Shown: positions 1 to 10,096 of the stretch, in pieces
Layout: each line of letters opens with the position of its first letter
Position numbering within the stretch: the first letter of the stretch is position 1
Source of the DNA: Dysgonamonadaceae bacterium
GTDB taxonomy: Bacteria > Bacteroidota > Bacteroidia > Bacteroidales > Azobacteroidaceae
Assembly (NCBI GenBank): GCA_031289145.1
Contig: JAITQA010000115.1
Location: 1-64,000 of the forward strand
Length of the DNA stretch: 64,000 bases
Reading direction: 5' to 3'
Position numbers and translations under genes: made by a program
Notes under the pieces: model-generated
The model's input: the letters and a program-made list of their open reading frames with translations, nothing else
What the model was told of the DNA's origin: nothing
Database searches by the model: none

Positions 1-398
1 ATCCGGTGATTATGTTGGTAAAGCATAAGAAATAGAATAACAGCCGTATTTGAAAGACATGGAACGGGATCAATCAGGTAGCTATTTTGCTCAGACATTT
101 CACTTGACCTGAAAGTCCCCTGCGGGACTGCAAGAAATTTCATTCGGGTTGAGCGGAAAGGGGATGCCCATTACCCCCAATCGCTACGCTTCATTGGGGG
201 TTATTTACCTTGAACACTGCATGTTCTGCCAATATCATATTTTTCTTCTGTTGGAATCGAAACAACCGCTTTTAAATCTTTTAAAGTAGAATTAGCAAAA
301 TAATTAGATTTTTTATTGATAAATCCCGAGTATGCAAAAATTATGGGGGAGAATGGAAAAACACGATTCGTTGCCGGACGGCCCGGTCAATTGAACAT
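1..398. other. Gene-free left edge with short hairpin repeats
   Basis: No convincing reading frame is seen here. Two inverted repeats stand out: GTCCC/GGGAC with a 4-nt loop near 116-129, and a 9-bp perfect stem (ACCCCCAAT / ATTGGGGGT) with an 11-nt loop at about 172-200. Neither is followed by a T-run on either strand, so a plain terminator for the minus-strand rnc gene is not well supported. The look is that of a dispersed intergenic repeat, but that is inference from one copy. The segment could also hold the 3' flank of a gene lying beyond the left edge. Confidence 0.5.
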
Positions 399-1160
399 TT
401 AGACAATAAAAACGTCCCGTAGAAATGCCTTGTCGGTTTTGATTTTTCTCAATGCCATCTGTGAGGCTTCCTGCTGGGATTCTTTCTTGGAATAACCGGT
501 GCCGACGCCGCCTAATTTTCCGTTCAGCAAAGCCTGACTATGGAAAATCGGATTGTTGTCATTGTCTTTGTATTTCTCTACAAGATTAAATTCCAGTTCC
601 ACTTTGTATTTCTGGCTCCATTCCAACAGTTTCGATTTGAAATTGACTTCTTTTTTGGCTATGGCGTCAATATTGATACAGGCTTTGATTATTTTTTCTG
701 CAACAAAACGGTAGGTTTTTGCATAACCTAAATCTAAATAAATTGCGCCGATAAATGCTTCCAATGCATTTCCCAGAATATGGTTTTTTTGTAATTTGGT
801 GTAGGAAGAAGCAACGAGTAATTTGTGAAGTCCCAACTCACGTGAAACCATATCAAGGGTTTCGCGTTTCACAATTTTGGATCGCGTATTGGTGAGAAAA
901 CCTTCGTTGCGGCGGTTGTATTTTTTGAAAAGGATGTCTGCAATAACGGCATCCAGAATCGCGTCACCCAGAAATTCAAGTCTTTCGTTGTTGTAGTAAT
1001 GTCCTTTGTGGTTTTCTATGGAATAGGATTTGTGTAAAAGCGCCTCTTCGTATAAGCTGACGTTACGGGGGAAAACGCCTGTTATTTTGTATATAGCAAA
1101 ATAAGACTCTTTTTTCGGATGAAAAAGGAGTCTTATTCGATGCAATAAATTAATCAACAC
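399..1160 (-). CDS. rnc: Ribonuclease III
   Basis: Double-strand-specific endoribonuclease acting in rRNA processing and mRNA turnover in the cytoplasm. The signature NERLEFLGDA lies at residues 58-67, with the metal-binding Asp66 and a second catalytic acid, Glu134, in NALEAFIGAIYLD. A double-stranded RNA-binding domain fills roughly residues 172-243. The 253-aa length is normal for Bacteroidales RNase III. The start is GTG (minus strand, 1160-1158), only 2 bp after the fabF stop; the next in-frame starts would cut into the conserved N-terminal helix. It is the last gene of acpP-fabF-rnc, a gene order widespread in bacteria. Confidence 0.97.
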   Translation of the reverse strand: MLINLLHRIRLLFHPKKESYFAIYKITGVFPRNVSLYEEALLHKSYSIENHKGHYYNNERLEFLGDAILDAVIADILFKKYNRRNEGFLTNTRSKIVKRETLDMVSRELGLHKLLVASSYTKLQKNHILGNALEAFIGAIYLDLGYAKTYRFVAEKIIKACINIDAIAKKEVNFKSKLLEWSQKYKVELEFNLVEKYKDNDNNPIFHSQALLNGKLGGVGTGYSKKESQQEASQMALRKIKTDKAFLRDVFIV

Positions 1161-1162
1161 GG

Positions 1163-2425
1163 TTATTCTATATACTTCTTAACGATAATACAAGCATTGT
1201 GTCCGCCAAAACCAAAAGTATTGGAAAGGGCGTATCTAACTTCTCTTTTTTGCGCTTTATTGAAAGTGAAATTCAGCTTATAATCAATTTCCGGATCATC
1301 ATCTCCCTCAGCATGGTTGATAGTAGGAGGAACAATATCGTTTTTAACAGCCAGGATGCATGCCAACGCTTCAACCGCACCGGCAGCGCCCAACATGTGG
1401 CCTGTCATCGACTTTGTAGAACTGATGTTCATTTTGTAAGCATGTTCCCCAAAAACTACCTTTATCGCTTTCACTTCGGAAGGGTCTCCCACCGAGGTAG
1501 AAGTGCCATGCACATTGATATAATCTATCACCTCACATTCCAGACCGGCATCAGCCAAGGCATTTCTCATTACCAGTATGGCGCCCAAGCCTTCCGGGTG
1601 AGAAGCCGTAAGGTGATAAGCATCGCCCGACGCACCTCCTCCGGCCACTTCCGCATAGATTTTTGCACCCCTGGCCAAAGCATGTTCCAATTCTTCAAAT
1701 ACCATGCAAACGCCACCTTCTCCCATTACAAACCCATCTCGACTGCCACTGAAAGGTCTGGAAGCCGTTAGTGGAGAGTCGTTGCGGGTCGAAAGCGCAT
1801 TCATCGAATTGAATCCGCCAACGCCCGAAACCGTTATGGCAGCTTCGGCTCCTCCGGTAATAATGGCATTGGCTTTCCCCAAACGAATCAGGTCGTAGGC
1901 AGAAACAGCGCCGTTCGTAGAGGAGGCACAAGCGGAAACCGTTCCGAAGTTCGGCCCCCTGAAACCATAAATAATGGAAATATGGCCGGCAGCAATATCA
2001 CCAATCATTTTGGGAATAAAAAAAGGATTGAATTTCGGCCCGATTTCAGGATGCTGAAAAAAATAGCCTACCTCTTGGTCGAAAGTGTCAATACCGCCTA
2101 TTCCGGACGAAAATATAACGCCAATCCTGTCCTTATCTATCCCTTCTGCATCCAAACCGGCATCTATAACCGCCTCTTTGGCCGCTACTACAGCGAATTG
2201 GGCATATCTGTCTAATTTCCTTGCTTCTTTCCGGTCAAAATGATCGTTCAGATTGAAATCTTTGATCTCGCAAGCAAATTTAGTTTTGAATTTCTCTGTG
2301 TCGAATAATGTAATGGGTCCGGCTCCACTTACGCCGTTCAGTAAGGAGTGCCATGTCGTTTCGACATTGTTTCCTATCGGCGTAATTGCTCCCAGACCCG
2401 TCACAACAACTCTTTTTAATTCCAT
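1163..2425 (-). CDS. fabF: 3-oxoacyl-[acyl-carrier-protein] synthase II
   Basis: Condensing enzyme of type II fatty-acid synthesis, which elongates acyl-ACP with malonyl-ACP. The Cys-His-His triad is visible: Cys166 in TVSACASS, His306 in NVHGTSTSVGD and His343 in TGHMLGAAGA. The C-terminal FGFGGHN motif is also intact. At 420 aa it is full length. It lies 15 bp downstream of acpP, its carrier-protein substrate, and 2 bp upstream of rnc, so the three genes probably share one transcript. Confidence 0.98.
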   Translation of the reverse strand: MELKRVVVTGLGAITPIGNNVETTWHSLLNGVSGAGPITLFDTEKFKTKFACEIKDFNLNDHFDRKEARKLDRYAQFAVVAAKEAVIDAGLDAEGIDKDRIGVIFSSGIGGIDTFDQEVGYFFQHPEIGPKFNPFFIPKMIGDIAAGHISIIYGFRGPNFGTVSACASSTNGAVSAYDLIRLGKANAIITGGAEAAITVSGVGGFNSMNALSTRNDSPLTASRPFSGSRDGFVMGEGGVCMVFEELEHALARGAKIYAEVAGGGASGDAYHLTASHPEGLGAILVMRNALADAGLECEVIDYINVHGTSTSVGDPSEVKAIKVVFGEHAYKMNISSTKSMTGHMLGAAGAVEALACILAVKNDIVPPTINHAEGDDDPEIDYKLNFTFNKAQKREVRYALSNTFGFGGHNACIIVKKYIE

Positions 2426-2440
2426 CTGGTTTTAATTGAG

Positions 2441-2680
2441 TTATTCACTTCCCGCCTTTTCAACATAAGCGATAGCATCTCCCACTGTTGAAATCTTTTC
2501 AGCCTGATCGTCGGGAATCGTTACGCCAAATTCTTTTTCAAATTCCATGATTAACTCGACCGTATCTAACGAATCCGCACCTAAATCATTGGTAAAACTT
2601 GCATCGTTGGTAACTTCCGATTCTTCTACGCTTAGCTTATCAACGATAATGTTCTTTACTCTTTCTGCAATTTCAGACAT
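2441..2680 (-). CDS. acpP: Acyl carrier protein
   Basis: Small acidic protein (79 aa) that carries growing acyl chains on a phosphopantetheine arm. The attachment serine is Ser37 in the [10 protein letters not shown] motif. It is the first gene of the acpP-fabF-rnc unit and has a candidate promoter just upstream. Confidence 0.98.
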   Translation of the reverse strand: MSEIAERVKNIIVDKLSVEESEVTNDASFTNDLGADSLDTVELIMEFEKEFGVTIPDDQAEKISTVGDAIAYVEKAGSE

Positions 2681-2732
2681 AAATTTAAATTTTTAATTAG
2701 TAATATAAAGATTTGTTTCTATTTTTGCAGTG

Positions 2733-2740
2733 CAAAGATA
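2733..2740 (-). promoter_or_regulatory. Candidate acpP -7 promoter element
   Basis: On the minus strand this reads TATCTTTG, an exact match to the Bacteroidetes -7 consensus TAnnTTTG. The -33 position (19 nt upstream) reads TTTT rather than TTTG, so the match is partial. It sits about 53 nt upstream of the acpP start. Confidence 0.5.
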
Positions 2741-2823
2741 AGGAGTTTTATTGAAAGAAAAAAAGAAATCATAAATAAATTGCACAATATTTATTTTTGT
2801 GTGCATTAAATAATATTTTATAT

Positions 2824-3396
2824 ATGAAGAAAGTAGCTCTTTTCGCATCCGGTTCCGGCTCAAACGCCGAAAATATCATTCACTATTTTCAGGATAGGGA
2901 GGATATTTCTTTTCCTTTGATTATCAGTAATAACAAAGCGGCTTATGTCCACGAAAGGGCGAAGCGATTGCATATTCCCTCCTATACCTGTGGGAAAGAA
3001 GCATTCGAAAACGGCGAAGCGCTCTTGTTGTTGCAGCAAAACGAAATTGATTTCATTGTACTGGCCGGTTTTTTACTGAAAGTGCCTGAACGTATGCTGC
3101 AAGCCTATCCCCAAAAAATCATCAATATTCATCCTGCCCTTTTGCCGAAATTTGGAGGAAAAGGCATGTATGGCTCGTATGTTCATGAAGCGGTAGTTGC
3201 TGCCAAAGAAACAAATACAGGTATTACCATTCACTATGTGAACGAAAATTACGATGAAGGACAAATTATTTTTCAAGCAAAATGTGCGGTATTGCCGACG
3301 GATTCGCCCGATGATGTGGCGGCGAAAGTGCATGCACTGGAATATGAATATTTTCCCCAAGTAATCAATTCAACCATTTTTTCGACAAATACCTGA
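2824..3396 (+). CDS. purN: Phosphoribosylglycinamide formyltransferase
   Basis: GAR transformylase of purine synthesis, which transfers the formyl group of 10-formyl-tetrahydrofolate to GAR. The phosphate-binding N-terminus has SGSGSN, and the catalytic trio Asn101, His103 (NIHPALLPKFGGKG) and Asp144 (ENYDEGQI) corresponds to E. coli Asn106/His108/Asp144. I chose the ATG at 2824 (190 aa), since the longer frame opens only with an upstream TTG and adds residues the family lacks. A TATTTTTG element at 2792-2799 may be its -7 box. Its last 32 bp overlap the end of the convergent permease gene. Confidence 0.95.
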   Translation: MKKVALFASGSGSNAENIIHYFQDREDISFPLIISNNKAAYVHERAKRLHIPSYTCGKEAFENGEALLLLQQNEIDFIVLAGFLLKVPERMLQAYPQKIINIHPALLPKFGGKGMYGSYVHEAVVAAKETNTGITIHYVNENYDEGQIIFQAKCAVLPTDSPDDVAAKVHALEYEYFPQVINSTIFSTNT

Positions 3397-4585
3397 CCGG
3401 ATAAAAAACGGCTATAAATCCAATGGAGAGCACGGTTAGCATGATAAAAATCAAATCGACAGCAGAAATAATAACCGGATAGGCTTCTACGGAAAAATTT
3501 AACCCCGTACCTAATTTCAACCATCCGAAATACTGTTGACCTAAGCATATCAAAATGCCCGTGACAATCCCGAAGACAGCGCCTATGGCTGAAATCATCC
3601 AGCCTTCGAACAAAAATATGCGGGAAATCAACCGATTGTCAGCGCCTAAGTTCCGGAGTGTCGCTACGTCGTTTTGTTTCTCGACGACCAGCATCGAAAG
3701 CGAACTGGTGATGTTGAAAATCGTAATCAGCATGATAAAGCACAACATCAGAAAAGAAACCCATTTTTCGATATTTATCATTTTAAATGTATCTTCTTGT
3801 TGTTGATAACGGTCTTTTACCTCAAAACCATCACCTAATATCTTTTGAATTTTAGCCTGTACCTGATTGACCCGACTGCCTGCTTTCAGTTTGAGTTCCC
3901 AAGCGCTGACTTCTGTTTGGTAATCAAATAATTCACGGGCCAAATCAATGGGCACCATCATATAATTTTCGTCATAAACCGGCTGATTGACCCTGAAAAT
4001 ACCGCCGATATAAACATAATCCGACGATAAAGAACTGCTTGGATTGGCCGTATTAACAGCGACATTTCGTTTCGGCGCATAGATTTCCAACGGGAAAACA
4101 AAACCGGCATTTACCCCCAAAGTGTAGGACAAACCCAAGCCAAGTAAAGCGAAATTATTTACGCCATTGGTAAGTTTCAATTCACCATCTATCAAAATAT
4201 CCGCAAAATCGGATGATACGGCGAAATTGTCGCTGACGCCTTTCAAAACCGCACGCGATTGTTTCCCTCTATAATTGATATAGGCATTGTCTTCCAAACT
4301 TTCGACGATGATATCGACTTCAGGTATCGCTTCAATTTGCAGAAATAAATCGGTATTGGGATTGAAAACTTTTCCTTTGACGGGCGTTATTTTTAGTTCC
4401 GAGTCGAATGCACTGAACATATCCGCAATCAATCCTTGAAAACCATTGAAAACGGAAAGCGTACACACTGAAGCCATAGTCGCAACGGCTACACCGCAAA
4501 CAGCTATCAAAGAAATAATATTGATGGCATTATGCGATTTCTTTGAGAAAAGATACCGCTTGGCTATGTAAAACGAAAGATTCAA
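3365..4585 (-). CDS. LolC/LolE-type ABC transporter permease (FtsX family)
   Basis: Inner-membrane permease of the lipoprotein-release (Lol) type, 406 aa. It has an N-terminal membrane segment (about 20-45) preceded by the typical IAKRYLFSKKSHNAINIIS start, a large periplasmic domain, and three C-terminal membrane segments (about 270-400) carrying the FtsX fold. In Lol systems such permeases pass outer-membrane lipoproteins to LolA. No LolD-type ATPase is adjacent, so the partner is encoded elsewhere. It starts 6 bp after rbfA. Assignment to LolC versus LolE is not possible from one paralogue. Confidence 0.85.
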   Translation of the reverse strand: MNLSFYIAKRYLFSKKSHNAINIISLIAVCGVAVATMASVCTLSVFNGFQGLIADMFSAFDSELKITPVKGKVFNPNTDLFLQIEAIPEVDIIVESLEDNAYINYRGKQSRAVLKGVSDNFAVSSDFADILIDGELKLTNGVNNFALLGLGLSYTLGVNAGFVFPLEIYAPKRNVAVNTANPSSSLSSDYVYIGGIFRVNQPVYDENYMMVPIDLARELFDYQTEVSAWELKLKAGSRVNQVQAKIQKILGDGFEVKDRYQQQEDTFKMINIEKWVSFLMLCFIMLITIFNITSSLSMLVVEKQNDVATLRNLGADNRLISRIFLFEGWMISAIGAVFGIVTGILICLGQQYFGWLKLGTGLNFSVEAYPVIISAVDLIFIMLTVLSIGFIAVFYPVRYLSKKWLN

Positions 4586-4591
4586 GCTATT

Positions 4592-4933
4592 TTACTTGTC
4601 TTGATTCAACAATTGGTCGATGTTTGCCAAATAATCAATGGAATCGTCCAAGAAAAAAGACAATTCGGGTATCCTGCGAACCTGTTTCCCGATTCTCAGA
4701 CCTAATTCATACCGGACGGATTTCTTATGTGTGTTGATATTTTCAACCATTTCCGCGCCCTTTTCCGAAGGGAAGACACTCAGATAAGCTCTTGAAACGC
4801 TTAAATCCGGACTCATCCTCACTTTTGTTACCGATATCAAAACACCGGGCATTTGTTTCGTCTGAAGAAGGAAAATTTCTCCCAAATCCTTTTGTATCAA
4901 ACGTTCGATTTTTTGTAATCTTGTATTATCCAT
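4592..4933 (-). CDS. rbfA: Ribosome-binding factor A
   Basis: 30S maturation factor that assists 16S rRNA 5'-end processing, and a single KH-like domain protein. Its 113 aa match the family length. The N-terminus (RLQKIERLIQKDLGEIF) and the central segment VTKVRMSPDLSVSRAYLSVF are typical. It lies after a 68-bp gap behind sufB, with its own promoter-like sequence, and is followed 6 bp later by the permease gene. Confidence 0.95.
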   Translation of the reverse strand: MDNTRLQKIERLIQKDLGEIFLLQTKQMPGVLISVTKVRMSPDLSVSRAYLSVFPSEKGAEMVENINTHKKSVRYELGLRIGKQVRRIPELSFFLDDSIDYLANIDQLLNQDK

Positions 4934-4964
4934 TTTTTTTGTAAATAATCGTTAGTCTATCCCG

Positions 4965-4995
4965 TAAAGATACGATAATTTTCCTTCACAACAAA
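4965..4995 (-). promoter_or_regulatory. Candidate rbfA promoter
   Basis: On the minus strand, TTTG (4995-4992) is followed after exactly 19 nt by TATCTTTA (4972-4965), one base off the TAnnTTTG consensus. The -33 element lies in the loop and arm of the hairpin that overlaps the sufB stop. This suggests rbfA can be transcribed separately from the upstream sufB unit. Confidence 0.5.
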
Positions 4996-5003
4996 GGAAA
5001 ATT
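4977..5003 (-). terminator. Hairpin overlapping the sufB stop codon
   Basis: A perfect 10-bp stem, AATTTTCCTT with AAGGAAAATT, closes a 7-nt loop. The sufB stop codon (minus strand, 5004-5002) is inside the stem. There is no long T-run after it on the minus strand, so it may be a weak terminator, an attenuator or an mRNA 3'-end protection structure. Confidence 0.45.
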
Positions 5004-6450
5004 AGCCAACACTTCCTTCCAGACTGATTTGAAGCAGTTTTTGCGCTTCAACGGCAAATTCCATCGGGAGCTTGTTCAAGACTTCCTTGGCATAACCGTT
5101 TACTATCAGGCCAACAGCCTCTTCGGTAGGAATACCCCGTTGATTGCAATAAAACAACTGGTCTTCGCTTATTTTGGAAGTAGTCGCCTCGTGTTCCACA
5201 ATGGCGGTTTCATTCTGTATATCCATGTACGGAAAAGTATGGGCGCCACATACATCACTCAGCAACAAACTGTCGCATTGGGAATGATTACGCGCATTTT
5301 CCGCAGCCTTGTTGATACGCACTAAGCCTCGATAGCTGTTCTGACTTTTTCCGGCGGAAATCCCTTTCGAAACAATCAGGCTTTTTGTGTTTTTACCAAT
5401 ATGAATCATCTTCGTACCGGTGTCGGCTTGCTGAAAATTGTTGGTGACAGCCACCGAATAAAATTCACCCGTAGAATTATCGCCGGCCAAGATGCAACTT
5501 GGGTATTTCCATGTAATGGCGGAACCGGTTTCTACCTGCGTCCATGCTATTTTGGAAGCCTCTCCTTTGCAGATTCCCCGTTTGGTCACAAAATTGTAGA
5601 TACCTCCCACGCCATTTTTATCGCCCGGATACCAGTTCTGCACCGTCGAATATTTTACTTCAGCCCGGTCTAAAACAATAATTTCCACAATGGCGGCATG
5701 CAACTGGTTTTCATCGCGAATCGGGGCGGTACAGCCCTCCAGATAGCTGACATAAGCATCTTCTTCCGCTACAATCAGGGTGCGTTCGAACTGACCGGTA
5801 TTTTTTGCATTTATCCGGAAATAAGTGGATAATTCCATCGGACAACGTACACCTTTGGGGATGAACACGAAAGAGCCATCACTGAAAACCGCGGAGTTAA
5901 GCGCTGCAAAAAAATTATCACGATAGGAAACGACGCTCCCCAGGTATTGCTTCACCAAATCGGGATGGTTCTGAACCGCCTCGCTGAAAGAGCAAAAGAT
6001 AATACCTTTCTCGGCTAAACTTTCCTTGTAGGTCGTCTTGACCGAAACACTGTCCATCACAGCATCAACCGCCATGCCCGAAAGCATTTTTTGTTCGTGC
6101 AAAGGGATACCTAATTTGTTAAAAGTGTTCAGCAACTCCGGGTCTACTTCATCCAAATGCTTAGGCCCTTCTTTCGTTTTCGGCGCAGCATAATAAATGA
6201 TGTCTTCATAATTGATGCCGGGTATTCGAAGATGCGCCCAATCGGGCATCTTCAGCGTCAGCCAGTAGCGATAGGCCTTCAGGCGATACGCAAGCAGCCA
6301 TTCCGGTTCATTCTTTTTGGAAGAAATCAAACGGATAACATCTTCGTTCAATCCCTTGGCTATAACATCCGTCTTAATATCGGTAACAAAGCCATATTCA
6401 TAGTCTTTGTTCGTAATTTGGTTCAATATATTATTCGTATCTTCCGGCAT
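5002..6450 (-). CDS. sufB: Fe-S cluster assembly scaffold SufB
   Basis: Scaffold subunit of the SUF iron-sulfur assembly complex (normally SufBC2D), 482 aa and complete. Cys392 (SQCDSLL) and Glu421 (EHEATTS) line up with the E. coli SufB residues Cys405 and Glu434, and the C-terminal FYCNQRGI motif is present. It starts 9 bp after cvpA. The odd point is the neighbourhood: no sufC, sufD or sufS follows, and the next gene is rbfA. In many Bacteroidales sufB is followed directly by sufC and sufD, so these genes appear to have been moved or lost here. Confidence 0.96.
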   Translation of the reverse strand: MPEDTNNILNQITNKDYEYGFVTDIKTDVIAKGLNEDVIRLISSKKNEPEWLLAYRLKAYRYWLTLKMPDWAHLRIPGINYEDIIYYAAPKTKEGPKHLDEVDPELLNTFNKLGIPLHEQKMLSGMAVDAVMDSVSVKTTYKESLAEKGIIFCSFSEAVQNHPDLVKQYLGSVVSYRDNFFAALNSAVFSDGSFVFIPKGVRCPMELSTYFRINAKNTGQFERTLIVAEEDAYVSYLEGCTAPIRDENQLHAAIVEIIVLDRAEVKYSTVQNWYPGDKNGVGGIYNFVTKRGICKGEASKIAWTQVETGSAITWKYPSCILAGDNSTGEFYSVAVTNNFQQADTGTKMIHIGKNTKSLIVSKGISAGKSQNSYRGLVRINKAAENARNHSQCDSLLLSDVCGAHTFPYMDIQNETAIVEHEATTSKISEDQLFYCNQRGIPTEEAVGLIVNGYAKEVLNKLPMEFAVEAQKLLQISLEGSVG

Positions 6451-6459
6451 AATTTAATT

Positions 6460-6957
6460 TTAAAAAAAATCTTTGATATGAGGATATATGACAGGAAGCG
6501 CTTCACGTACAATGCCGTATAATTTTGATTTGGTTTGCGCTTCAGGGGAAATTACACGGGAGTTTGTGTCAAAAACGGCCAGCACATTGAGTAAAATACT
6601 CAGGCTGATAATCCACAGAAAAGCGCCCGACAAGGCGCCGAGTATCCGGTTTAGGGCTTCTGCGGGCGTATAATTGATTATTTTGTCGACAAGTCGCGCA
6701 AGTAATGCAAACAAACTCAGGATAATAATGAATGCCGCTATGTAATAAAGTGCACTTGCAACGCCTTGTGAAAGAGAATCGCCTGTCTGAAAATGTGTAT
6801 GCACAAAATTACGCAACCAAGCAGCCAGACTTCCGGACAACAGCACAGCCAACACCAAGGCTACCAGTGAAATAAGCTGCTTGACAATGCCGTCGAAGAA
6901 GCCTTTCACGACACCTGCTGCTACACAGATTGTTATGACTATATCTAACCAGCTCAT
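6460..6957 (-). CDS. cvpA: CvpA family membrane protein
   Basis: 165-aa inner-membrane protein with about four hydrophobic segments (for example VVKGFFDGIVKQLISLVALV and a second near residues 65-85). The N-terminal SWLDIVITICVAAGVVKGFF pattern is that of the CvpA/colicin V production family. The biochemical role is not well defined; members are linked to envelope homeostasis. It lies between infB and sufB in the operon, a position it also holds in other Bacteroidales. Confidence 0.88.
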   Translation of the reverse strand: MSWLDIVITICVAAGVVKGFFDGIVKQLISLVALVLAVLLSGSLAAWLRNFVHTHFQTGDSLSQGVASALYYIAAFIIILSLFALLARLVDKIINYTPAEALNRILGALSGAFLWIISLSILLNVLAVFDTNSRVISPEAQTKSKLYGIVREALPVIYPHIKDFF

Positions 6958-6962
6958 TTTTA

Positions 6963-6994
6963 AACTAAAAACTAAAAATTAAAAACTAAAAATT
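6963..6994. repeat. A-rich 14-bp tandem repeat between infB and cvpA
   Basis: Two perfect tandem copies of AAAAACTAAAAATT occupy 6967-6980 and 6981-6994, with a partial copy just before them. It fills the 36-bp infB-cvpA spacer. A related A/T/C-poor sequence recurs at 34600-34630, so this looks like simple-sequence filler typical of the genome. Confidence 0.6.
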
Positions 6995-9900
6995 TATAAA
7001 GTTTGTTTTACTTCTATTTCTTCGAAAGCCTCGACAATGTCTCCAACTTTAATATCATTAAAATTGTGTATATTCAGACCACATTCGTAGCCTTGCGACA
7101 CCTCTTTTACATCGTCCTTGAAACGCTTTAAAGAACCTAATTCGCCGGTATATATGACAATACCGTCGCGTATCAGGCGTATTTTATTGCCTCTCTTGAT
7201 TTTTCCTTCCTTGACCATACAACCGGCAACCGTACCGACTTTGGTAATTTTGAATACTTCCCGTATTTCGACATTGGCGGTAATCTCTTCTTTGATGACG
7301 GGTGAAAGCATGCCTTCCATAGCCGCTTTCACTTCTTCTATGGTATCGTAGATAACAGAATACAAGCGAATGTCAACGCCCTCTTTCTCAGCAAGTTTTC
7401 GTGCCGATTGAGAAGGTCGCACCTGAAATCCGACGATAATAGCATCGGAAGCCGCGGCCAGAATCACATCCGATTCCGATATTTGGCCTACGCCTTTGTG
7501 TATCACGTTTACCTGAATTTGTTCGGTAGAAAGTCGAATCAAAGAGTCCGACAAAGCTTCGACCGAGCCATCCACATCGCCTTTGACGATGATATTCAAC
7601 TGTTGGAAATTGCCGATGGCAATCCGGCGGCCGATATCATCCAAGGTCAGGCGCTTGCCTGTCCGTAAGGTCTGTTCGCGCTGCAACTGTTCGCGCTTGT
7701 TTGCGATTTCCCTGGCTTCCTGTTCCGTTTCCATCACATGGATGGTATCACCGGCCTGCGGAGCGCCGTTCAAACCGAGTATCAATACGGGTTCCGAAGG
7801 CCCTGCTTGCGTCACTTTCTGTTCGCGTTCGTTGAACATGGCTTTGACACGTCCGAAGTGTGTCCCGGCCAGGACAACATCGCCCATTTTCAAAGTACCG
7901 TTCTGTACCAACATTGTAACAACATATCCGCGGCCTTTGTCAAGAGAAGATTCGATGACCGAACCGACGGCTTTCCTTGTCGGATTGGCTTTCAAATCCA
8001 ATAATTCCGCTTCTAACAAAACTTTTTCCAGCAACTCCTTGACGCCTATACCTTGCTTGGCCGAAATATCTTGGGATTGGTATTTTCCACCCCAATCTTC
8101 GACCAAATAGTTCATCCCGGCTAAAGTTTCTTTTATTTTTTCAGGATTGGCTCCCGGTTTATCTATTTTATTGATGGCAAAAACCATCGGAACACCGGCC
8201 GCCGAAGCATGATTGATGGCTTCAATGGTTTGCGGCATCACGTTGTCGTCGGCTGCTACAATGATAACCGCGATATCAGTCACACTGGCTCCGCGGGCAC
8301 GCATAGCGGTAAACGCTTCGTGTCCGGGGGTATCCAGGAACGTTATCTTACGACCGTCCGACAGTTCCACATTGTAAGCCCCTATATGCTGGGTGATTCC
8401 CCCGGCTTCTCCGGCAATCACATTGGTCTTGCGAATATTGTCCAGCAAGGACGTTTTTCCATGGTCGACATGTCCCATAACCGTGATAATCGGAGGGCGA
8501 GGAACCAGGTCGGCAGCACTATCTATTTCTTCCGTTATCGCTTCTACTACTTCTGCGCTGACATATTCCGTTTTGTATCCGAATTCGTCTGCTACAATAT
8601 TGATGGTTTCCGCATCCAAACGCTGATTGATGGAAACCATAATACCAATACTCATGCAAGTAGAAATAATTTGTACTACGGGAACGTTCATCATACTGGC
8701 CAAATCATTGGCGGTAACAAACTCCGTAAGTTTGATTACCCTGCTGTCTCTGGCTTCTATTTGCGACTGTTCACTTTGGCGTTGCGATACGGCGTCACGT
8801 TTTTCACGACGGTATTTTGCGCCTTTTTTCTGCCCTTTATTGGTCAGGCGGGCAAGGGTTTCCTTGATTTGTTTCTGAACATCTTCTTCGTTTACTTCGC
8901 TTTTAACCAATGGTTTGCGGAATTTTAACCGGAGACTGTCCTGTTTGTTAATAGTAGGCACGCCTTTTTCAATATCAATTTTTTCCCGTTTGATACGGTT
9001 GCGTTTCTTTTTCTTTTTTGCCTCTTCAACGTCTCCTTTTTTCACCAAAGTCGGTTTTTCCCGCTTTTCATTTTTTACTTCGACCTGAGCCGCTTTTTTT
9101 ATTTCGGCAGCCTGAGCCGCTTTTCGTTCTTTTTCCGCTCTTTCTTTCTTTTTCTCTTCCTTGGTTTTTTTCTTCGGACGAGTAAATTGATTGATGGACG
9201 ATAAGTCAATTTTACCGGTTACTTTAATGGCCGGTTCTTTTATGTTTTTAGTATAACGAAAAACTTCTTTTTTTTCTTGGGGCGAATTTTCCTGCACCAA
9301 AGTATTTTCTATATTTTCCAATGTTTCTGTTTCTTCTGTTTCTTCAATTTCTTTCGTTTCCTCTGTTTTGGGTTCTTCAGGCTCTTCAATTTCTTCAGGT
9401 TCATCAATTTCATCAAGTTCGTCAAGTTCGTCCGGCTCTTCAATTTCTTCCGGTTCGTCAAGTTCGTCCGGTTCGTCAAGTTCTTCTGTTTCTTCAATTT
9501 CATCCGGTTCGTCTTCATCATCAAAATCAAGTTGCGATACTTCTTCCATTATTTCAGAACTGACAGTATCTATTTCTTCCTCAACATCATACGGTATTTC
9601 TTCTATTGGAAGAACAGGCATTTCTTCTTGTTTTTCCTCTATTACGTCTTTTTCTTTTTGTATGTCCGATTTATTTTTCCCAAGGGCGTCTAAGTCTATT
9701 TTACCTACTGTAACAAACTTTGGCAGGTAATCTTCCGGAATTTCAGTCTTGATTTCTTCTACTTTTTTGGGTTTGTCATAGCCGTCTATTGCCACCGCTC
9801 CTTTTTTATCCTTATGATGGCGTTCCTGGCTCATTTTCTCTGATTCTATTTTAATAATTTTATCCTTGTCAAATTCCTTGACAAGAAGTCTGTACTCTTC

Positions 9901-10020
9901 ATCACTAATTTTAGCATTGGGATTTTCCTCCGGGGAAAATCCTTTCTTTTGCAGGAATTCTACGACTGTGGAGAGTCCCACATTTAAATCTCTTGTTACT
10001 TTATTTAATCTAATAGACAT
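6994..10020 (-). CDS. infB: Translation initiation factor IF-2
   Basis: GTPase that delivers initiator tRNA to the 30S subunit. The N-terminal IF2_N helix domain occupies residues 1-55. The G domain starts with G1 motif GHVDHGKT at 516-523, followed by DTPGHEAF (G3) and NKID (G4), then the beta-barrel and C-terminal domains. At 1008 aa it is long because residues 55-430 form a linker. Within it, about 160-235 is a strongly acidic E/D/P/L/I repeat (units such as [12 protein letters not shown]), and 280-415 is strongly basic. It lies 77 bp after nusA in the classic rimP-nusA-infB order. Confidence 0.98.
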   Translation of the reverse strand: MSIRLNKVTRDLNVGLSTVVEFLQKKGFSPEENPNAKISDEEYRLLVKEFDKDKIIKIESEKMSQERHHKDKKGAVAIDGYDKPKKVEEIKTEIPEDYLPKFVTVGKIDLDALGKNKSDIQKEKDVIEEKQEEMPVLPIEEIPYDVEEEIDTVSSEIMEEVSQLDFDDEDEPDEIEETEELDEPDELDEPEEIEEPDELDELDEIDEPEEIEEPEEPKTEETKEIEETEETETLENIENTLVQENSPQEKKEVFRYTKNIKEPAIKVTGKIDLSSINQFTRPKKKTKEEKKKERAEKERKAAQAAEIKKAAQVEVKNEKREKPTLVKKGDVEEAKKKKKRNRIKREKIDIEKGVPTINKQDSLRLKFRKPLVKSEVNEEDVQKQIKETLARLTNKGQKKGAKYRREKRDAVSQRQSEQSQIEARDSRVIKLTEFVTANDLASMMNVPVVQIISTCMSIGIMVSINQRLDAETINIVADEFGYKTEYVSAEVVEAITEEIDSAADLVPRPPIITVMGHVDHGKTSLLDNIRKTNVIAGEAGGITQHIGAYNVELSDGRKITFLDTPGHEAFTAMRARGASVTDIAVIIVAADDNVMPQTIEAINHASAAGVPMVFAINKIDKPGANPEKIKETLAGMNYLVEDWGGKYQSQDISAKQGIGVKELLEKVLLEAELLDLKANPTRKAVGSVIESSLDKGRGYVVTMLVQNGTLKMGDVVLAGTHFGRVKAMFNEREQKVTQAGPSEPVLILGLNGAPQAGDTIHVMETEQEAREIANKREQLQREQTLRTGKRLTLDDIGRRIAIGNFQQLNIIVKGDVDGSVEALSDSLIRLSTEQIQVNVIHKGVGQISESDVILAAASDAIIVGFQVRPSQSARKLAEKEGVDIRLYSVIYDTIEEVKAAMEGMLSPVIKEEITANVEIREVFKITKVGTVAGCMVKEGKIKRGNKIRLIRDGIVIYTGELGSLKRFKDDVKEVSQGYECGLNIHNFNDIKVGDIVEAFEEIEVKQTL

Positions 10021-10096
10021 ACAACTTTTTTAATGCTTCTTTCCCACTTATTTTCGGCAAAATGAAAAATAACCAGGGAACGTTTCAGCTTATTTA

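Noticed and set aside
2797..2823. Upstream TTG start for purN
   Set aside because: It adds nine residues before the conserved start and overlaps a candidate -7 element; the ATG at 2824 fits better.
9277..9730. Plus-strand low-complexity frames rich in Phe or Ser
   Set aside because: They are antisense shadows of the acidic repeat in infB.
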